Positions 6,847 to 16,762 of a stretch of DNA of 35,779 bases are shown here, piece after piece. Location: NCBI GenBank assembly GCA_022779345.1, contig JALFTG010000083.1, forward strand, positions 1-35,779, written 5' to 3'. Position numbers and translations under genes: made by a program. The notes beneath the pieces were generated by a model. The model was given only the letters and a program-made list of their open reading frames with translations, ran no database searches and had not been told where the DNA came from. Each line of letters begins with the position of its first letter. Within the stretch, counting starts at the first letter, position 1. This DNA comes from Oscillospiraceae bacterium. GTDB lineage: Bacteria; Bacillota; Clostridia; Oscillospirales; Oscillospiraceae.

Positions 6847-8994
6847 ATGAAGATGAAAAAATGTCTGTCTCTGGTTCTTGCCTTTGCATTGATCCTCTCG
6901 CTGGCAGTGCCTGCTCTGGCGGTTGAAAAGCCCTGGTATGCCGAAGCGCAGAGCTATGTGGAGATCAACGGCCTGATGAAAGGCACCGACAAGGGCTTTG
7001 AACCCAACGGCACGGTCAGTCTTGCAACCGTACTGCAGACGCTTTATAACCTGGAGGGCAATCCTGCCGTCCAAGCTGATGAGCAGAACGGCTTGGCGGA
7101 CAAATGGTATGCCGATGCCGCTGCCTGGGCCGGTGAAGCCGGACTGATCACCGGCAGCGTTGACGGTGACCGGACAGTCACCCGTGCGGAGATCGTCACC
7201 CTCTGCTACCGGTATGCCCTGTCCAAAGGTCTGGATGCCTCTGCCGGGAAGGACATCGATCTTCTGGCTTACAAGGACGGATCGTCTGTTGCCGCGGAAG
7301 CAGTTCCTGCATTTCAGTGGGCCTGCGGCGCGGGGATCATCAACGGAAGAGATGATGGCCGTCTGGATCCCGACAGCACTGCCACCCGGGCTGAGCTGGC
7401 CGTTATCCTGATGCGCCTTGACGGCGTGGTGAACGCACCTGTGGAGGTCTCCATGGAGGCGTATCTGGCTGAACACGGCGATGAGTGGTTCCTCACCGGC
7501 AAGACCAGCTACACGGTGCAGGCGATGATGGTTTCCAAAGAGACCACATTCCACAATGATCTGGAGGTTACCGACTATACCGTCACCGATGACGGCGTCA
7601 GCGTTGTTCTGAAAGGCACTGTGGGTGAACAGTGGGTGTCCAAGCTGGAGAAGGTCATGAAGACCTATACCAAAGCGGACGGAAGCCCTGTGACCGCTGA
7701 GGATTTTGCGCAGAAGGATGTCTACATCGATCTGAAAACCAAAGCCGCTCCGGACACGAACTATGCCCTCCATGTCCCCACGGGTATCTCTGTCACCGTG
7801 AACACCGCCTGGGGTGATGTGCTCCACACCAACCTCCGCAATGCTCCTCATGGCAACGGCGACTACCTGGTCTGCGGCAACAAGGATGGAGAACCCGACC
7901 TGTCCGATGTATGGGTGGTCAACGGCGCTGTCTTCCCCACCACCTATGATCTGACCCGGGAACCCATCACCGGCACCGTGACGCAGGTGGAGAAGTACGG
8001 CCACGCTCTGCTGGACATCACCATTGCCGATTTTGAGGCCCGCGGTTATGAGCTGGGCGATATCGTCTCCGTGACTGCCGGCAGTTATTCCGGCGAGATG
8101 CCGTTCTTTGACGGTTACTATGTGGAGACCGGAGAGTATATGCTCCGGGCCTATCCCGGTCACACCAATATTGCCGTGTGCATCAACTACGGCAAGTTCT
8201 GTGAGACAGCCGGGATCGGTGTCGGCGATCCCGTCACCATCGTCCTGGCAGAAAAGGGCGGTGCAGCCGCCACGCAGGCGACCTACTCCCTGAAGTATAC
8301 CAACGACCCTGCGGACTATGCGGACGATGCTACCTTCGCCAACTTCCGGGAAGTGACAGTGGGCAATATTGCTGCAGACAAGCTCTATCGCTCTGCCTCC
8401 CCCATCAACAATGAAAATAACCGCGCCGCCGTGGCAAACAAGCTGGTGGAAGCTGCCAGTGTCCAGGCGGTTTTCAACCTGGCCGATACCGATGAGGAGC
8501 TGGCGGAATACATGGCCGCAGAAGATTTTAACAGCGCATACTATGCCCAGCTTATCCGGGATGGCAAGGTCATCGCCCTGGGAATGCCTGTCAACTACGC
8601 TTCCGATGAGTTTGCCGCCGGTATCGTGGCGGGCCTCACCTTCCTGTCTGAGCATGATGGCCCCTATTTGATCCATTGCACGGAGGGCAAAGACCGGGCC
8701 GGATTTACCGCTGCCCTGTTGGAAGCTCTGATGGGTGCCAGTCTGGATGAGATCGTGGCTGACTATATGCAGAGTTATGTCAACTACTATCATCTGGATC
8801 CTGTGGCCGAAAAGGACAAGTATGTCCTGATCGCCAATGGCAATGTGATGGAGATGCTCCGCACTGTGGCTGGTCTGGAAAAAGGTGCTGATCTGACTGG
8901 TGTGGACCTGTCTGCCGCCGCTGAGAGCTACCTGACCTCCCATGGCATGACGGACACCGCACTTGCCGCCCTGAAAGCCAACCTGTCTGCCTGA
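6847..8994 (+). CDS. Secreted SLH-domain protein with C-terminal tyrosine-phosphatase domain
   Basis: 715-residue exported protein. The signal peptide ends near VPALA (residue 25). Three S-layer homology repeats follow (about 27-70, 80-130, 140-192; for example WACGAGIINGRDDGRLDPDS with TRAELAVIL), implying attachment to cell-wall polymer. Residues about 372-471 (GTVTQVEKYGHALLDI... IAVCINYGKFCETAGIGVGDPVTI) resemble the C-terminal domain of SAM hydroxide adenosyltransferases, a weak comparison. The C-terminal domain (about 490-690) has the CX5R loop HCTEGKDR, Cys611 to Arg617, typical of the PtpB/LipA-type tyrosine or lipid phosphatases (PF13350-like), with LYRSASP as the upstream family motif. 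ATG 6847 follows AAAGGA (6832-6837) by 9 bases; GTG 6844 is the alternative. It is a single-gene unit. Substrate (phosphotyrosine, phosphoinositide or another phosphate ester) is unknown. Confidence 0.88.
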   Translation: MKMKKCLSLVLAFALILSLAVPALAVEKPWYAEAQSYVEINGLMKGTDKGFEPNGTVSLATVLQTLYNLEGNPAVQADEQNGLADKWYADAAAWAGEAGLITGSVDGDRTVTRAEIVTLCYRYALSKGLDASAGKDIDLLAYKDGSSVAAEAVPAFQWACGAGIINGRDDGRLDPDSTATRAELAVILMRLDGVVNAPVEVSMEAYLAEHGDEWFLTGKTSYTVQAMMVSKETTFHNDLEVTDYTVTDDGVSVVLKGTVGEQWVSKLEKVMKTYTKADGSPVTAEDFAQKDVYIDLKTKAAPDTNYALHVPTGISVTVNTAWGDVLHTNLRNAPHGNGDYLVCGNKDGEPDLSDVWVVNGAVFPTTYDLTREPITGTVTQVEKYGHALLDITIADFEARGYELGDIVSVTAGSYSGEMPFFDGYYVETGEYMLRAYPGHTNIAVCINYGKFCETAGIGVGDPVTIVLAEKGGAAATQATYSLKYTNDPADYADDATFANFREVTVGNIAADKLYRSASPINNENNRAAVANKLVEAASVQAVFNLADTDEELAEYMAAEDFNSAYYAQLIRDGKVIALGMPVNYASDEFAAGIVAGLTFLSEHDGPYLIHCTEGKDRAGFTAALLEALMGASLDEIVADYMQSYVNYYHLDPVAEKDKYVLIANGNVMEMLRTVAGLEKGADLTGVDLSAAAESYLTSHGMTDTALAALKANLSA

Positions 8995-9009
8995 GTCCGT
9001 AATAAAACC

Positions 9010-9044
9010 ACAGCGCCGGATCTGTTTGATCCGGCGCTGTTTTT
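9010..9044. terminator. Bidirectional terminator between converging genes
   Basis: Perfect 13-bp stem at 9010-9022 / 9028-9040 with loop TGTTT. T5 follows on the plus strand and TGGTTTTATT on the minus strand, so it can serve both the SLH-phosphatase gene and the flavodoxin-like gene. Confidence 0.9.
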
Positions 9045-9051
9045 GCCGTTT

Positions 9052-9588
9052 TCAGATGTTTTTGCCCATTTCATAGGCTTCCTGGCAGGCGGGAGTGTCC
9101 AGGATCTCTCCCGCGTGCCAGGCGCCAACGCCATAGAGGATACCCGCTTCCACGGCGCCTTCGATGCAGTCCTCGGTGAAGCCACGGAAAGTCTCCATGG
9201 TCCGCTCCAGCATGGCCGGGTCAGTGTCAGCGGCGGTGAGGATGAAATAGTATTCCTTCCCCCGCAGCTCCGTATACCGGGGGACCGTCCGGTCGATGAA
9301 TGTTTTCATCTGGCCGTTCATGGAGTAAAAATATACCGGCGTGGCAAGGACGATCACATCGGCCTGTACCATTTTCTCCAGGATAGCGGCCATATCGTCC
9401 TGCTGGATGCACTTGTGGGTGGTGTTGCACACACCGCAGCCCAGGCAATAGCCGATGTTCTGCTCCGCCAGCCGGATGGTCTCCACCCGGTGTCCGGCTT
9501 CTTCAGCCCCCTGGGCGAACCGGCGGCACAATATCATGGAATTGCCGTCTTTCCGGGCGCTGGAAGCGATGATCAGTACCTGCTTCAT
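9052..9588 (-). CDS. Flavodoxin-like NAD(P)H-dependent oxidoreductase
   Basis: 178-residue flavoprotein of the NADPH-dependent FMN reductase / iron-sulfur flavoprotein superfamily. The N-terminal FMN phosphate loop is SSARKDGNSM. It is followed by the Cys-rich CLGCGVCNTTHKCIQQDDM segment, and then ATPVYFYSMNGQMKTFIDR, the usual flavin-contacting stretch. The start is ATG 9588 with GGAGG just upstream. Its ATG overlaps the stop of the preceding gene (ATGA, 9585-9588). Last gene of the cupin-CMD-flavodoxin operon. It probably reduces small quinones or electrophiles; the true substrate is unknown. Confidence 0.88.
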   Translation of the reverse strand: MKQVLIIASSARKDGNSMILCRRFAQGAEEAGHRVETIRLAEQNIGYCLGCGVCNTTHKCIQQDDMAAILEKMVQADVIVLATPVYFYSMNGQMKTFIDRTVPRYTELRGKEYYFILTAADTDPAMLERTMETFRGFTEDCIEGAVEAGILYGVGAWHAGEILDTPACQEAYEMGKNI

Positions 9589-9917
9589 AAGGTTTCCTCC
9601 TCTGTCCAGATTTCTTTTGCCATGCGGAAGGCCGCCCAGGCTTTGGGCCACCCTGCATAAAAGGCCGCATGGGTCAGTATCTCCGCGATCTCTTCTCGGG
9701 TCACACCGTGGGCTCTGGCATTTTTCAGATGAAATTCCAGAGAGCTGTCCAGAATGCCGCTGGCCATCAGGGCCACCACGGTCACAATGCTCCGGTCCCG
9801 GGCGGAAAGCAGCGTCTCCCGGGACCAGACCTGGCCAAACAGCACATCGTCATTCAATTCCGCAAACTGGGGGGCGAATGTTCCCAATGCGTCCCGTCCT
9901 GCTGTTACTTTTTCCAT
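9585..9917 (-). CDS. Carboxymuconolactone decarboxylase family protein
   Basis: 110-residue all-helical protein of the CMD family. The core reads LLSARDRSIVTVVALMASG, then HLKNARAHGVTREEIAEILTHAAFYAGWPKAW, the usual PcaC-like E-H-Y-GWP pattern. The AhpD CxxC pair is missing, so a peroxidase role is unlikely. GGAGG precedes ATG 9917. It overlaps the cupin gene by 13 bases and the flavodoxin gene by 4, so the three are tightly coupled. Small CMD proteins with cupin and flavodoxin partners under a LysR regulator are common in Firmicutes and proteobacteria, mostly without assigned reactions. Confidence 0.88.
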   Translation of the reverse strand: MEKVTAGRDALGTFAPQFAELNDDVLFGQVWSRETLLSARDRSIVTVVALMASGILDSSLEFHLKNARAHGVTREEIAEILTHAAFYAGWPKAWAAFRMAKEIWTEEETL

Positions 9918-10339
9918 GGATCCTCCGCTCCTTTCAGATTGTTGTACGCCTCATCACTGACCGGTTCGCACCATTCTGTGGCACACTCCTCACCGGGCAC
10001 TTCGATGGCAAGATGCTGGAACCAGCTGTCCGGCGCGGCCCCGTGCCAGTGCTTCACTCCGGCAGGAATGTGGACCACATCCCCCGGCGCCAGTTCCCGG
10101 GCCGGACTTCCCCACTCCTGGTAATAGCCCCGTCCGGCAGTGACCAGCAGCATCTGACCGCCGCCTTTGGCTGCATGGTGGATATGCCAGTTGTTCCGGC
10201 AACCCGGTTCAAAGGTCACATTGCCGATGGGCACCTGCTCAGTGGACAGCATATTCAGCCAGCACTTTCCGGAAAACCAGGCCGTAAAGGCGGTATTCTC
10301 CCCGCCTGCAGGGAAAACGCTCAGTTCGTCAGGCTTCAT
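9905..10339 (-). CDS. Cupin domain protein
   Basis: 144-residue single-domain cupin. Motif 1 is visible as FEPGCRNNWHIHHAAKGGGQMLLVTAGRGYYQ (metal ligands His-x-His and a Gln in place of the usual Glu). Motif 2 is PGDVVHIPAGVKHWHGA with the third His. The start is ATG 10339, set by AGGAGGGAG four bases upstream. First gene of the operon, divergent from the lysR gene. No strong -35/-10 pair is visible on this strand in the intergenic region, which fits an activator-dependent promoter (inference). Possible roles include isomerisation or decarboxylation of a small carbonyl compound. Confidence 0.88.
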   Translation of the reverse strand: MKPDELSVFPAGGENTAFTAWFSGKCWLNMLSTEQVPIGNVTFEPGCRNNWHIHHAAKGGGQMLLVTAGRGYYQEWGSPARELAPGDVVHIPAGVKHWHGAAPDSWFQHLAIEVPGEECATEWCEPVSDEAYNNLKGAEDPWKK

Positions 10340-10381
10340 GAAACTCCCTCCTTGTTTTCTCCAGTTTATCACGCAGGGTGC

Positions 10382-10410
10382 TTGCACAGGAAGTTCCGAT
10401 ATGTTATGAT
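10382..10410 (+). promoter_or_regulatory. Predicted lysR promoter
   Basis: TTGCAC (10382-10387), 17-base spacer, TATGAT (10405-10410) preceded by TGT (extended -10). Confidence 0.7.
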
Positions 10411-10413
10411 GGC

Positions 10414-10430
10414 ATAAACTATTGGTTTAT
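10414..10430. promoter_or_regulatory. Palindrome, candidate LysR-type operator
   Basis: ATAAAC (10414-10419) / GTTTAT (10425-10430) around a 5-base centre, immediately downstream of the predicted lysR -10 and inside the divergent intergenic region. It is an A/T-rich dyad of the kind bound by LysR-type regulators. Assignment is positional. Confidence 0.45.
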
Positions 10431-10450
10431 AGAGTGAAGGAGTGAGTGCT

Positions 10451-11359
10451 ATGTATGACCCTCTGCTGGATACCTTTCTTGCCGTTGCCGAGCTGGGCAG
10501 CTTCACCAAGGCGGCAGAGCTTCTGTACCTCTCCCCCACGGCTGTGATGAAGCAGATGAACACGCTGGAGAAGCACCTGGATCTGACGCTGCTGGAGCGC
10601 ACCCCCTCCGGCGTGCGTTTGACAGAGGCCGGGGAGATCATTGCCCGGGATGCCCGGTTTCTCATGGAGTATTCCAGAAAGTCCATCGCCTCGGTGAAGG
10701 CAGGACTTCAGGCCGGAGATACTACTTTCCGGGTGGGCACTTCCCTGCTGAATCCCGCCCGGCCGTTTCTGGACCTGTGGTATCAGGTGAACAGCCGGTT
10801 TCCTGACTATAAACTGCATCTGGTGCCCTTTGAGGATGACCATACGGGAATTCTCGGGGAAATCGGTCAACTGGGAGAGAAATTTGATTTTCTCATCGGC
10901 GTGTGTGATTCCAGACGATGGCTCAGCCGGTGCAGGTTTCTGGAACTGGGACACTATCGGAAAATGGTTGCGGTGTCAAGAGATCACCGGCTGGCCGGCC
11001 GGGAGCGGCTGAAAATCGAAGATCTGTACGGGGAAACCCTGATGATGGTCCGGCAGGGGGATTCCGATGTGAACGACCAGATCCGGGCTGATCTCACCCG
11101 GATGCATCCTGCCATCCGCATTGAGGACACCCCACAGTTTTATGATCTGACCGTCTTTAACCGGTGCGCGGAAACGGACAATGTGCTGCTGACCATCGAA
11201 TGCTGGAAGGATGTTCATCCGGAACTGGTTTCCATCCCGGTGGACTGGACATATACGATTCCCTATGGGCTGCTTTACAGCCTGACGCCGTCCGGGAAAG
11301 TCTGCCGGTTTATCGATGCGGTTTCGGAAATCCAGGGAAACAGGCCCGGGGAGGCATGA
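10451..11359 (+). CDS. LysR-family transcriptional regulator
   Basis: 302-residue LTTR. The N-terminal winged helix-turn-helix (residues 1-60: LDTFLAVAELGSFTKAAELLYLSPTAVMKQMNTLEKHLDLTLLER) is canonical. The periplasmic-binding-like effector domain follows from about residue 90. AAGGAG at 10437-10442 selects ATG 10451; an earlier in-frame GTG overlaps this Shine-Dalgarno. Divergent from the cupin-CMD-flavodoxin operon, which it probably controls in response to a substrate or electrophile. The effector cannot be read from sequence. Confidence 0.93.
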   Translation: MYDPLLDTFLAVAELGSFTKAAELLYLSPTAVMKQMNTLEKHLDLTLLERTPSGVRLTEAGEIIARDARFLMEYSRKSIASVKAGLQAGDTTFRVGTSLLNPARPFLDLWYQVNSRFPDYKLHLVPFEDDHTGILGEIGQLGEKFDFLIGVCDSRRWLSRCRFLELGHYRKMVAVSRDHRLAGRERLKIEDLYGETLMMVRQGDSDVNDQIRADLTRMHPAIRIEDTPQFYDLTVFNRCAETDNVLLTIECWKDVHPELVSIPVDWTYTIPYGLLYSLTPSGKVCRFIDAVSEIQGNRPGEA

Positions 11360-11399
11360 AAAAAGCGAACGCCGGGAATGGTTCTTCCCGGCATCCGCT
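11359..11399 (-). terminator. Terminator of the small membrane-protein gene
   Basis: Stem GCCGGGAA (11371-11378) / TTCCCGGC (11385-11392), with an outer AGCG/CGCT pairing across a small internal loop. On the minus strand it is followed by T6 (A run at 11359-11364). It may also slow plus-strand lysR transcripts, but no T run follows on that side. Confidence 0.75.
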
Positions 11400-11409
11400 G
11401 TTCAAATAC

Positions 11410-11661
11410 TTATTCCGCATCATCCTCGGCAGGTGCTTCGGATTCCTCCACCGTGCTGACAAAGTCGTCATCCGTGGGAGTGCTGTCATCCATGGGGACT
11501 TCTTCACAGGTCGTTTCCGGCTCTTCCGGCGCTGCGCCTGTTTCATCGGGGATATACTCATAGGAATCATCCATGTACCGCTGATACAGCACAGCAGCCA
11601 CGGTTCCCACAACGGCGACAACAGCGGTGCCCTTCAGGAGCTTCTTTGCAAAATTATTCAT
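11410..11661 (-). CDS. Small acidic single-pass membrane protein, unknown
   Basis: 83-residue protein. MNNFAKKLLKG is followed by one hydrophobic segment (about residues 11-28, TAVVAVVGTVAAVLYQRY). The C-terminal half is strongly acidic and P/T/S-rich with many D/E residues, presumably disordered. A strong Shine-Dalgarno (GGAGGTGATC) precedes the ATG, and the gene has its own promoter, leader hairpin and terminator. I recognise no family. Monocistronic. The orientation of the acidic tail is uncertain: the basic N-terminus would suggest the tail faces outward if not cleaved. Confidence 0.7.
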   Translation of the reverse strand: MNNFAKKLLKGTAVVAVVGTVAAVLYQRYMDDSYEYIPDETGAAPEEPETTCEEVPMDDSTPTDDDFVSTVEESEAPAEDDAE

Positions 11662-11688
11662 CGTGATCACCTCCGGTTTTAAGATATA

Positions 11689-11717
11689 CAAAAAGCCCGG
11701 ATGACCCGGACTTTTTG
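11689..11717 (-). terminator. Terminator-like hairpin in the leader of the small membrane-protein gene
   Basis: 12-bp arms at 11689-11700 and 11706-11717 with a 5-base loop and a U-rich 3' arm. The single non-Watson-Crick position is a G-U pair in minus-strand RNA but a C-A mismatch in plus-strand RNA, so the structure favours the minus orientation. It lies between the predicted promoter (11778-11805) and the start codon at 11661, preceded by a pyrimidine-rich tract (11719-11748 on the minus strand). Confidence 0.55.
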
Positions 11718-11777
11718 TAAAGGGAAAAGAGAAAGAGAGTGAGAAAACATTAGAATGATGGTTGGCTTTGTTCTGTG

Positions 11778-11805
11778 AGTATATAATAACCAAAAATTAC
11801 TGCAA
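11778..11805 (-). promoter_or_regulatory. Predicted promoter of the small membrane-protein gene
   Basis: On the minus strand TTGCAG (11805-11800), 16-base spacer, TATACT (11783-11778). It predicts a leader of about 110 bases. Confidence 0.6.
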
Positions 11806-11840
11806 AACTATGAAATGAATTTGAACATATTGTGAATTTA

Positions 11841-11857
11841 TGCAGGAAATCCCTGCA
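11841..11857. promoter_or_regulatory. Short palindrome upstream of the G1P dehydrogenase gene
   Basis: TGCAGG (11841-11846) / CCTGCA (11852-11857) around AAATC. It sits in the 115-base divergent intergenic region, upstream of a TTGACA at 11869-11874 that lacks a good -10. It could be an operator; function unknown. Confidence 0.3.
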
Positions 11858-11919
11858 AAATCAGCTGATTGACAGGACTTTGTGAACGGACTGCAACAGA
11901 TGGGTAAGGAGATGCTGAT

Positions 11920-13149
11920 ATGATTTTTGACTGTGCTGCGCTGGGCGGCCCCTGCTCCTGCGGGCGTGAACATCAGATTATGACCCGGAAAGCGATTATT
12001 GAACCGGGGTGTATCCGGAACTTTGAGGAGTATCTGGGGGCAGAGGGGTTTACCGGCCGCCGGGCTGTGGTGTATGATACAAATACGAAAGGGCTTGTGC
12101 CGCCCCTGCGGGCAGACCGGGAGATCGTGCTGGATGCCCGGGGACTGCGTACAACAGTGGAGCACGGGGAGACCCTGCTGAAGCAGCTGAACGGGATGGA
12201 AGTGCTCGTGGCCGTGGGCAGCGGGACGGTAATGGACATCTGCCGTTACTGTGCCTGGAAGCTGGAGATTCCCCTGGTGGTATGCGCCACGGTGGCCAGT
12301 ATGGATGGCTTCTGCGCCAATGTGCTGTCCATTCTGGTGGACGGGCAGAAAAAATCCCTGACTGCCATTGCACCCTCTCTGGTGATCGCTGACCTGGATA
12401 TCATCCGCTCTGCGCCCCTGCGCCTGTCCGTGGCCGGGGTATGCGATATTCTGGCGAAGTACACCTCCCTGGCCGACTGGCGGATTGCCCGGCTGGTGTC
12501 CGGGGAATATTACTGCGAAAAAATCGCCGATCTGGCCCAGCAGGCAGCGGAAGAGGTGCTGGCCAGCTGTGAAGGGTTGCTCACCGGGGATCTGGAAGCT
12601 TTTGAAAAAATGACCTATGCCCAGATGCTGTCCGGTGCGGCCATGCAGCTGATCGGAAATTCCCGGCCTGCCTCCGGTGCAGAGCATCTGGTGGCTCATT
12701 TGCTGGAGATGCAGCCGCCCGGTTTCCCGGAGGACCATCTCATGCACGGGGAAGCGGTGGGCATCGGCACGATCCTTACCGCCCGGAAATATCATCGTCT
12801 GGCGTCCATGACGCCAAAGGCAAAGGCGTTTGTGCCGCTGGACGAGCAGACGGTCCGGCAGCAGTTCGGTCCGCTGGCGGACGGTATTCTGGATGAAAAC
12901 CGGAACGATGTGCTGGCCACCTTCGATCCCCAGCGCATTGTGGACCATTGGGAGGAGATCCGGGCAATCATTGCCACGATCCCCTCGGAAGCACAGTACA
13001 CGGATCTGTACCGCCGTCTGGGCGCGCCGGTATCCCTGACGGACGCGGGGCTGGACGACAGCCGGTGGGAGGAGATCTTCACCATGTCCGCTGCGGTTCG
13101 CAACCGGCTGACCCTGAACCGGATGTGCCGGGTGCTGGATTTTGCATAA
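11920..13149 (+). CDS. sn-glycerol-1-phosphate dehydrogenase (AraM/EgsA family)
   Basis: 409-residue NAD(P)-dependent, metal-dependent alcohol dehydrogenase fold that converts dihydroxyacetone phosphate to sn-glycerol-1-phosphate. Family motifs are GSGTVMDICRY (residues 100-110), ATVASMDGFCAN (123-134), the metal ligands Asp176 (GVCDILAKYTS), His256 (SGAEHLVAH) and His276 (LMHGEAVGIGT), and the N-terminal GPCSCGREH typical of the bacterial branch. TAAGGAG lies about 10 bases before the ATG. It is a solitary gene with its own terminator. In Bacillus the relative AraM supplies glycerol-1-phosphate for heptaprenylglyceryl phosphate; no prenyltransferase (PcrB) gene is visible here. Confidence 0.88.
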   Translation: MIFDCAALGGPCSCGREHQIMTRKAIIEPGCIRNFEEYLGAEGFTGRRAVVYDTNTKGLVPPLRADREIVLDARGLRTTVEHGETLLKQLNGMEVLVAVGSGTVMDICRYCAWKLEIPLVVCATVASMDGFCANVLSILVDGQKKSLTAIAPSLVIADLDIIRSAPLRLSVAGVCDILAKYTSLADWRIARLVSGEYYCEKIADLAQQAAEEVLASCEGLLTGDLEAFEKMTYAQMLSGAAMQLIGNSRPASGAEHLVAHLLEMQPPGFPEDHLMHGEAVGIGTILTARKYHRLASMTPKAKAFVPLDEQTVRQQFGPLADGILDENRNDVLATFDPQRIVDHWEEIRAIIATIPSEAQYTDLYRRLGAPVSLTDAGLDDSRWEEIFTMSAAVRNRLTLNRMCRVLDFA

Positions 13150-13185
13150 AAAAGCGCTGTGAGTTTATTCTCACAGCGCTTTTTT
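13148..13185. terminator. Bidirectional terminator
   Basis: Perfect 16-bp inverted repeat A6-GCGCTGTGAG (13148-13163) / CTCACAGCGC-T6 (13170-13185), loop TTTATT. It gives a U tract in both directions, closing the G1P dehydrogenase gene and the long murD-to-DUF2156 operon. Confidence 0.95.
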
Positions 13186-14068
13186 ACAGTTTTAAGGTGA
13201 CTGTAGCCTTGTCCAGCAGTTCCATGGGCTGGTAAGAGAGCTTGGAGGTACGCAGTCCCTCATCTCCGGAATCGTCCTCCCGGTTGATGTACTGCACTTC
13301 CCCGCCGGTGTGGGCCCGGGCGAACTCCCGGACCATCATCTGAAAGGCGCCAAAGTAATCCCTGCGGGCCTTCTCAATATGGACAAACAGCGTGTCCCCG
13401 ATGATCTCCCCCATGGCCATGGCAATGATCTGCCCGTCCACCCGGAGAATATTGCCGAAGAAGCCGTATTCGTCATAGTGGTCAAACACCTCGCCGAGAA
13501 TCTCCTCCTCCGCCTCATAGGTGGAGGATTCTTTTGCCCGCTGGTGCTCGATTTCCATGCAGAACGCCCGGGTTTCCTCCAGATTGTCAGGCGTGACATC
13601 CTCAAAAGACCAGTTGTCGTAGGATTTCAGAAACTTGTTCACATGGTTGCGCTGACCGGACAGCTTTTTTCCGGCAAAGGTCCGGTGCTTTTCCGCCTCA
13701 TAGAGGTAATCGCTCCACTTCCGGTTGAATTTGATCATATCTATCCGGAAATGTTCCTCATAATAGGGCAGTTCCCGGTTGGTCACAGCGCAGAATGCAG
13801 GCTGCATCCCTGTTTCCCGGCAGTAGTCGAAAATCAGGGCAAATCCCCGTTCCCAGTCGCCGTAGGGCGTCAGGAACGCAGTGCTGTCCACGCTCCGGCG
13901 GACCTTGAACAACAGGACCGTGTCGTCAAAATAAATCTGCGTCTCAAAATACTTCCGCCACATGAATGCCCCGCCGATGGTGGCATCGCAGGATCGGGAG
14001 GCGTACTTCTCAAAAAATGTCCGGACTTTCGGGATATCCGAAAGCTCCAGGTCTCTGAACTGTATCAA
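13184..14068 (-). CDS. DUF2156 (LPG-synthase C-terminal-like) protein
   Basis: 294-residue soluble protein built of two GNAT-like halves, resembling the C-terminal catalytic domain of phosphatidylglycerol lysyltransferase (DUF2156). Examples of the fold are FNRKWSDYLYEAEKHRTFAGKKLSGQRNHVNKFLKSY and the final YINREDDSGDEGLRTSKLSYQPMELLDKATV, a conserved-looking family ending. No membrane flippase part is present, so lipid modification is not assured. The start is TTG 14068, supported by AAAGGAG 8 bases upstream, which overlaps the ligA stop. Last gene of the murD operon; its stop codon abuts the terminator. Confidence 0.85.
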   Translation of the reverse strand: MIQFRDLELSDIPKVRTFFEKYASRSCDATIGGAFMWRKYFETQIYFDDTVLLFKVRRSVDSTAFLTPYGDWERGFALIFDYCRETGMQPAFCAVTNRELPYYEEHFRIDMIKFNRKWSDYLYEAEKHRTFAGKKLSGQRNHVNKFLKSYDNWSFEDVTPDNLEETRAFCMEIEHQRAKESSTYEAEEEILGEVFDHYDEYGFFGNILRVDGQIIAMAMGEIIGDTLFVHIEKARRDYFGAFQMMVREFARAHTGGEVQYINREDDSGDEGLRTSKLSYQPMELLDKATVTLKL

Positions 14069-14081
14069 AGGGAAAACTCCT

Positions 14082-16732
<2,651 letters not shown>

Positions 16733-16762
16733 AAGCTCACCCCTATGCCAGTATATGCGCCA

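Noticed and set aside
5410..8943. Open frame of 1177 codons on the minus strand opposite obgE and the SLH-phosphatase gene
   Set aside because: It is antisense to two well-supported genes, crosses their terminator and promoter, and its translation is low-complexity His/Gly/Gln-rich, a codon-bias shadow.
11920..13149. Recent archaeal origin of the G1P dehydrogenase
   Set aside because: The N-terminal GPCSCGREH and overall features match the bacterial AraM-like branch, and base use resembles neighbouring genes.
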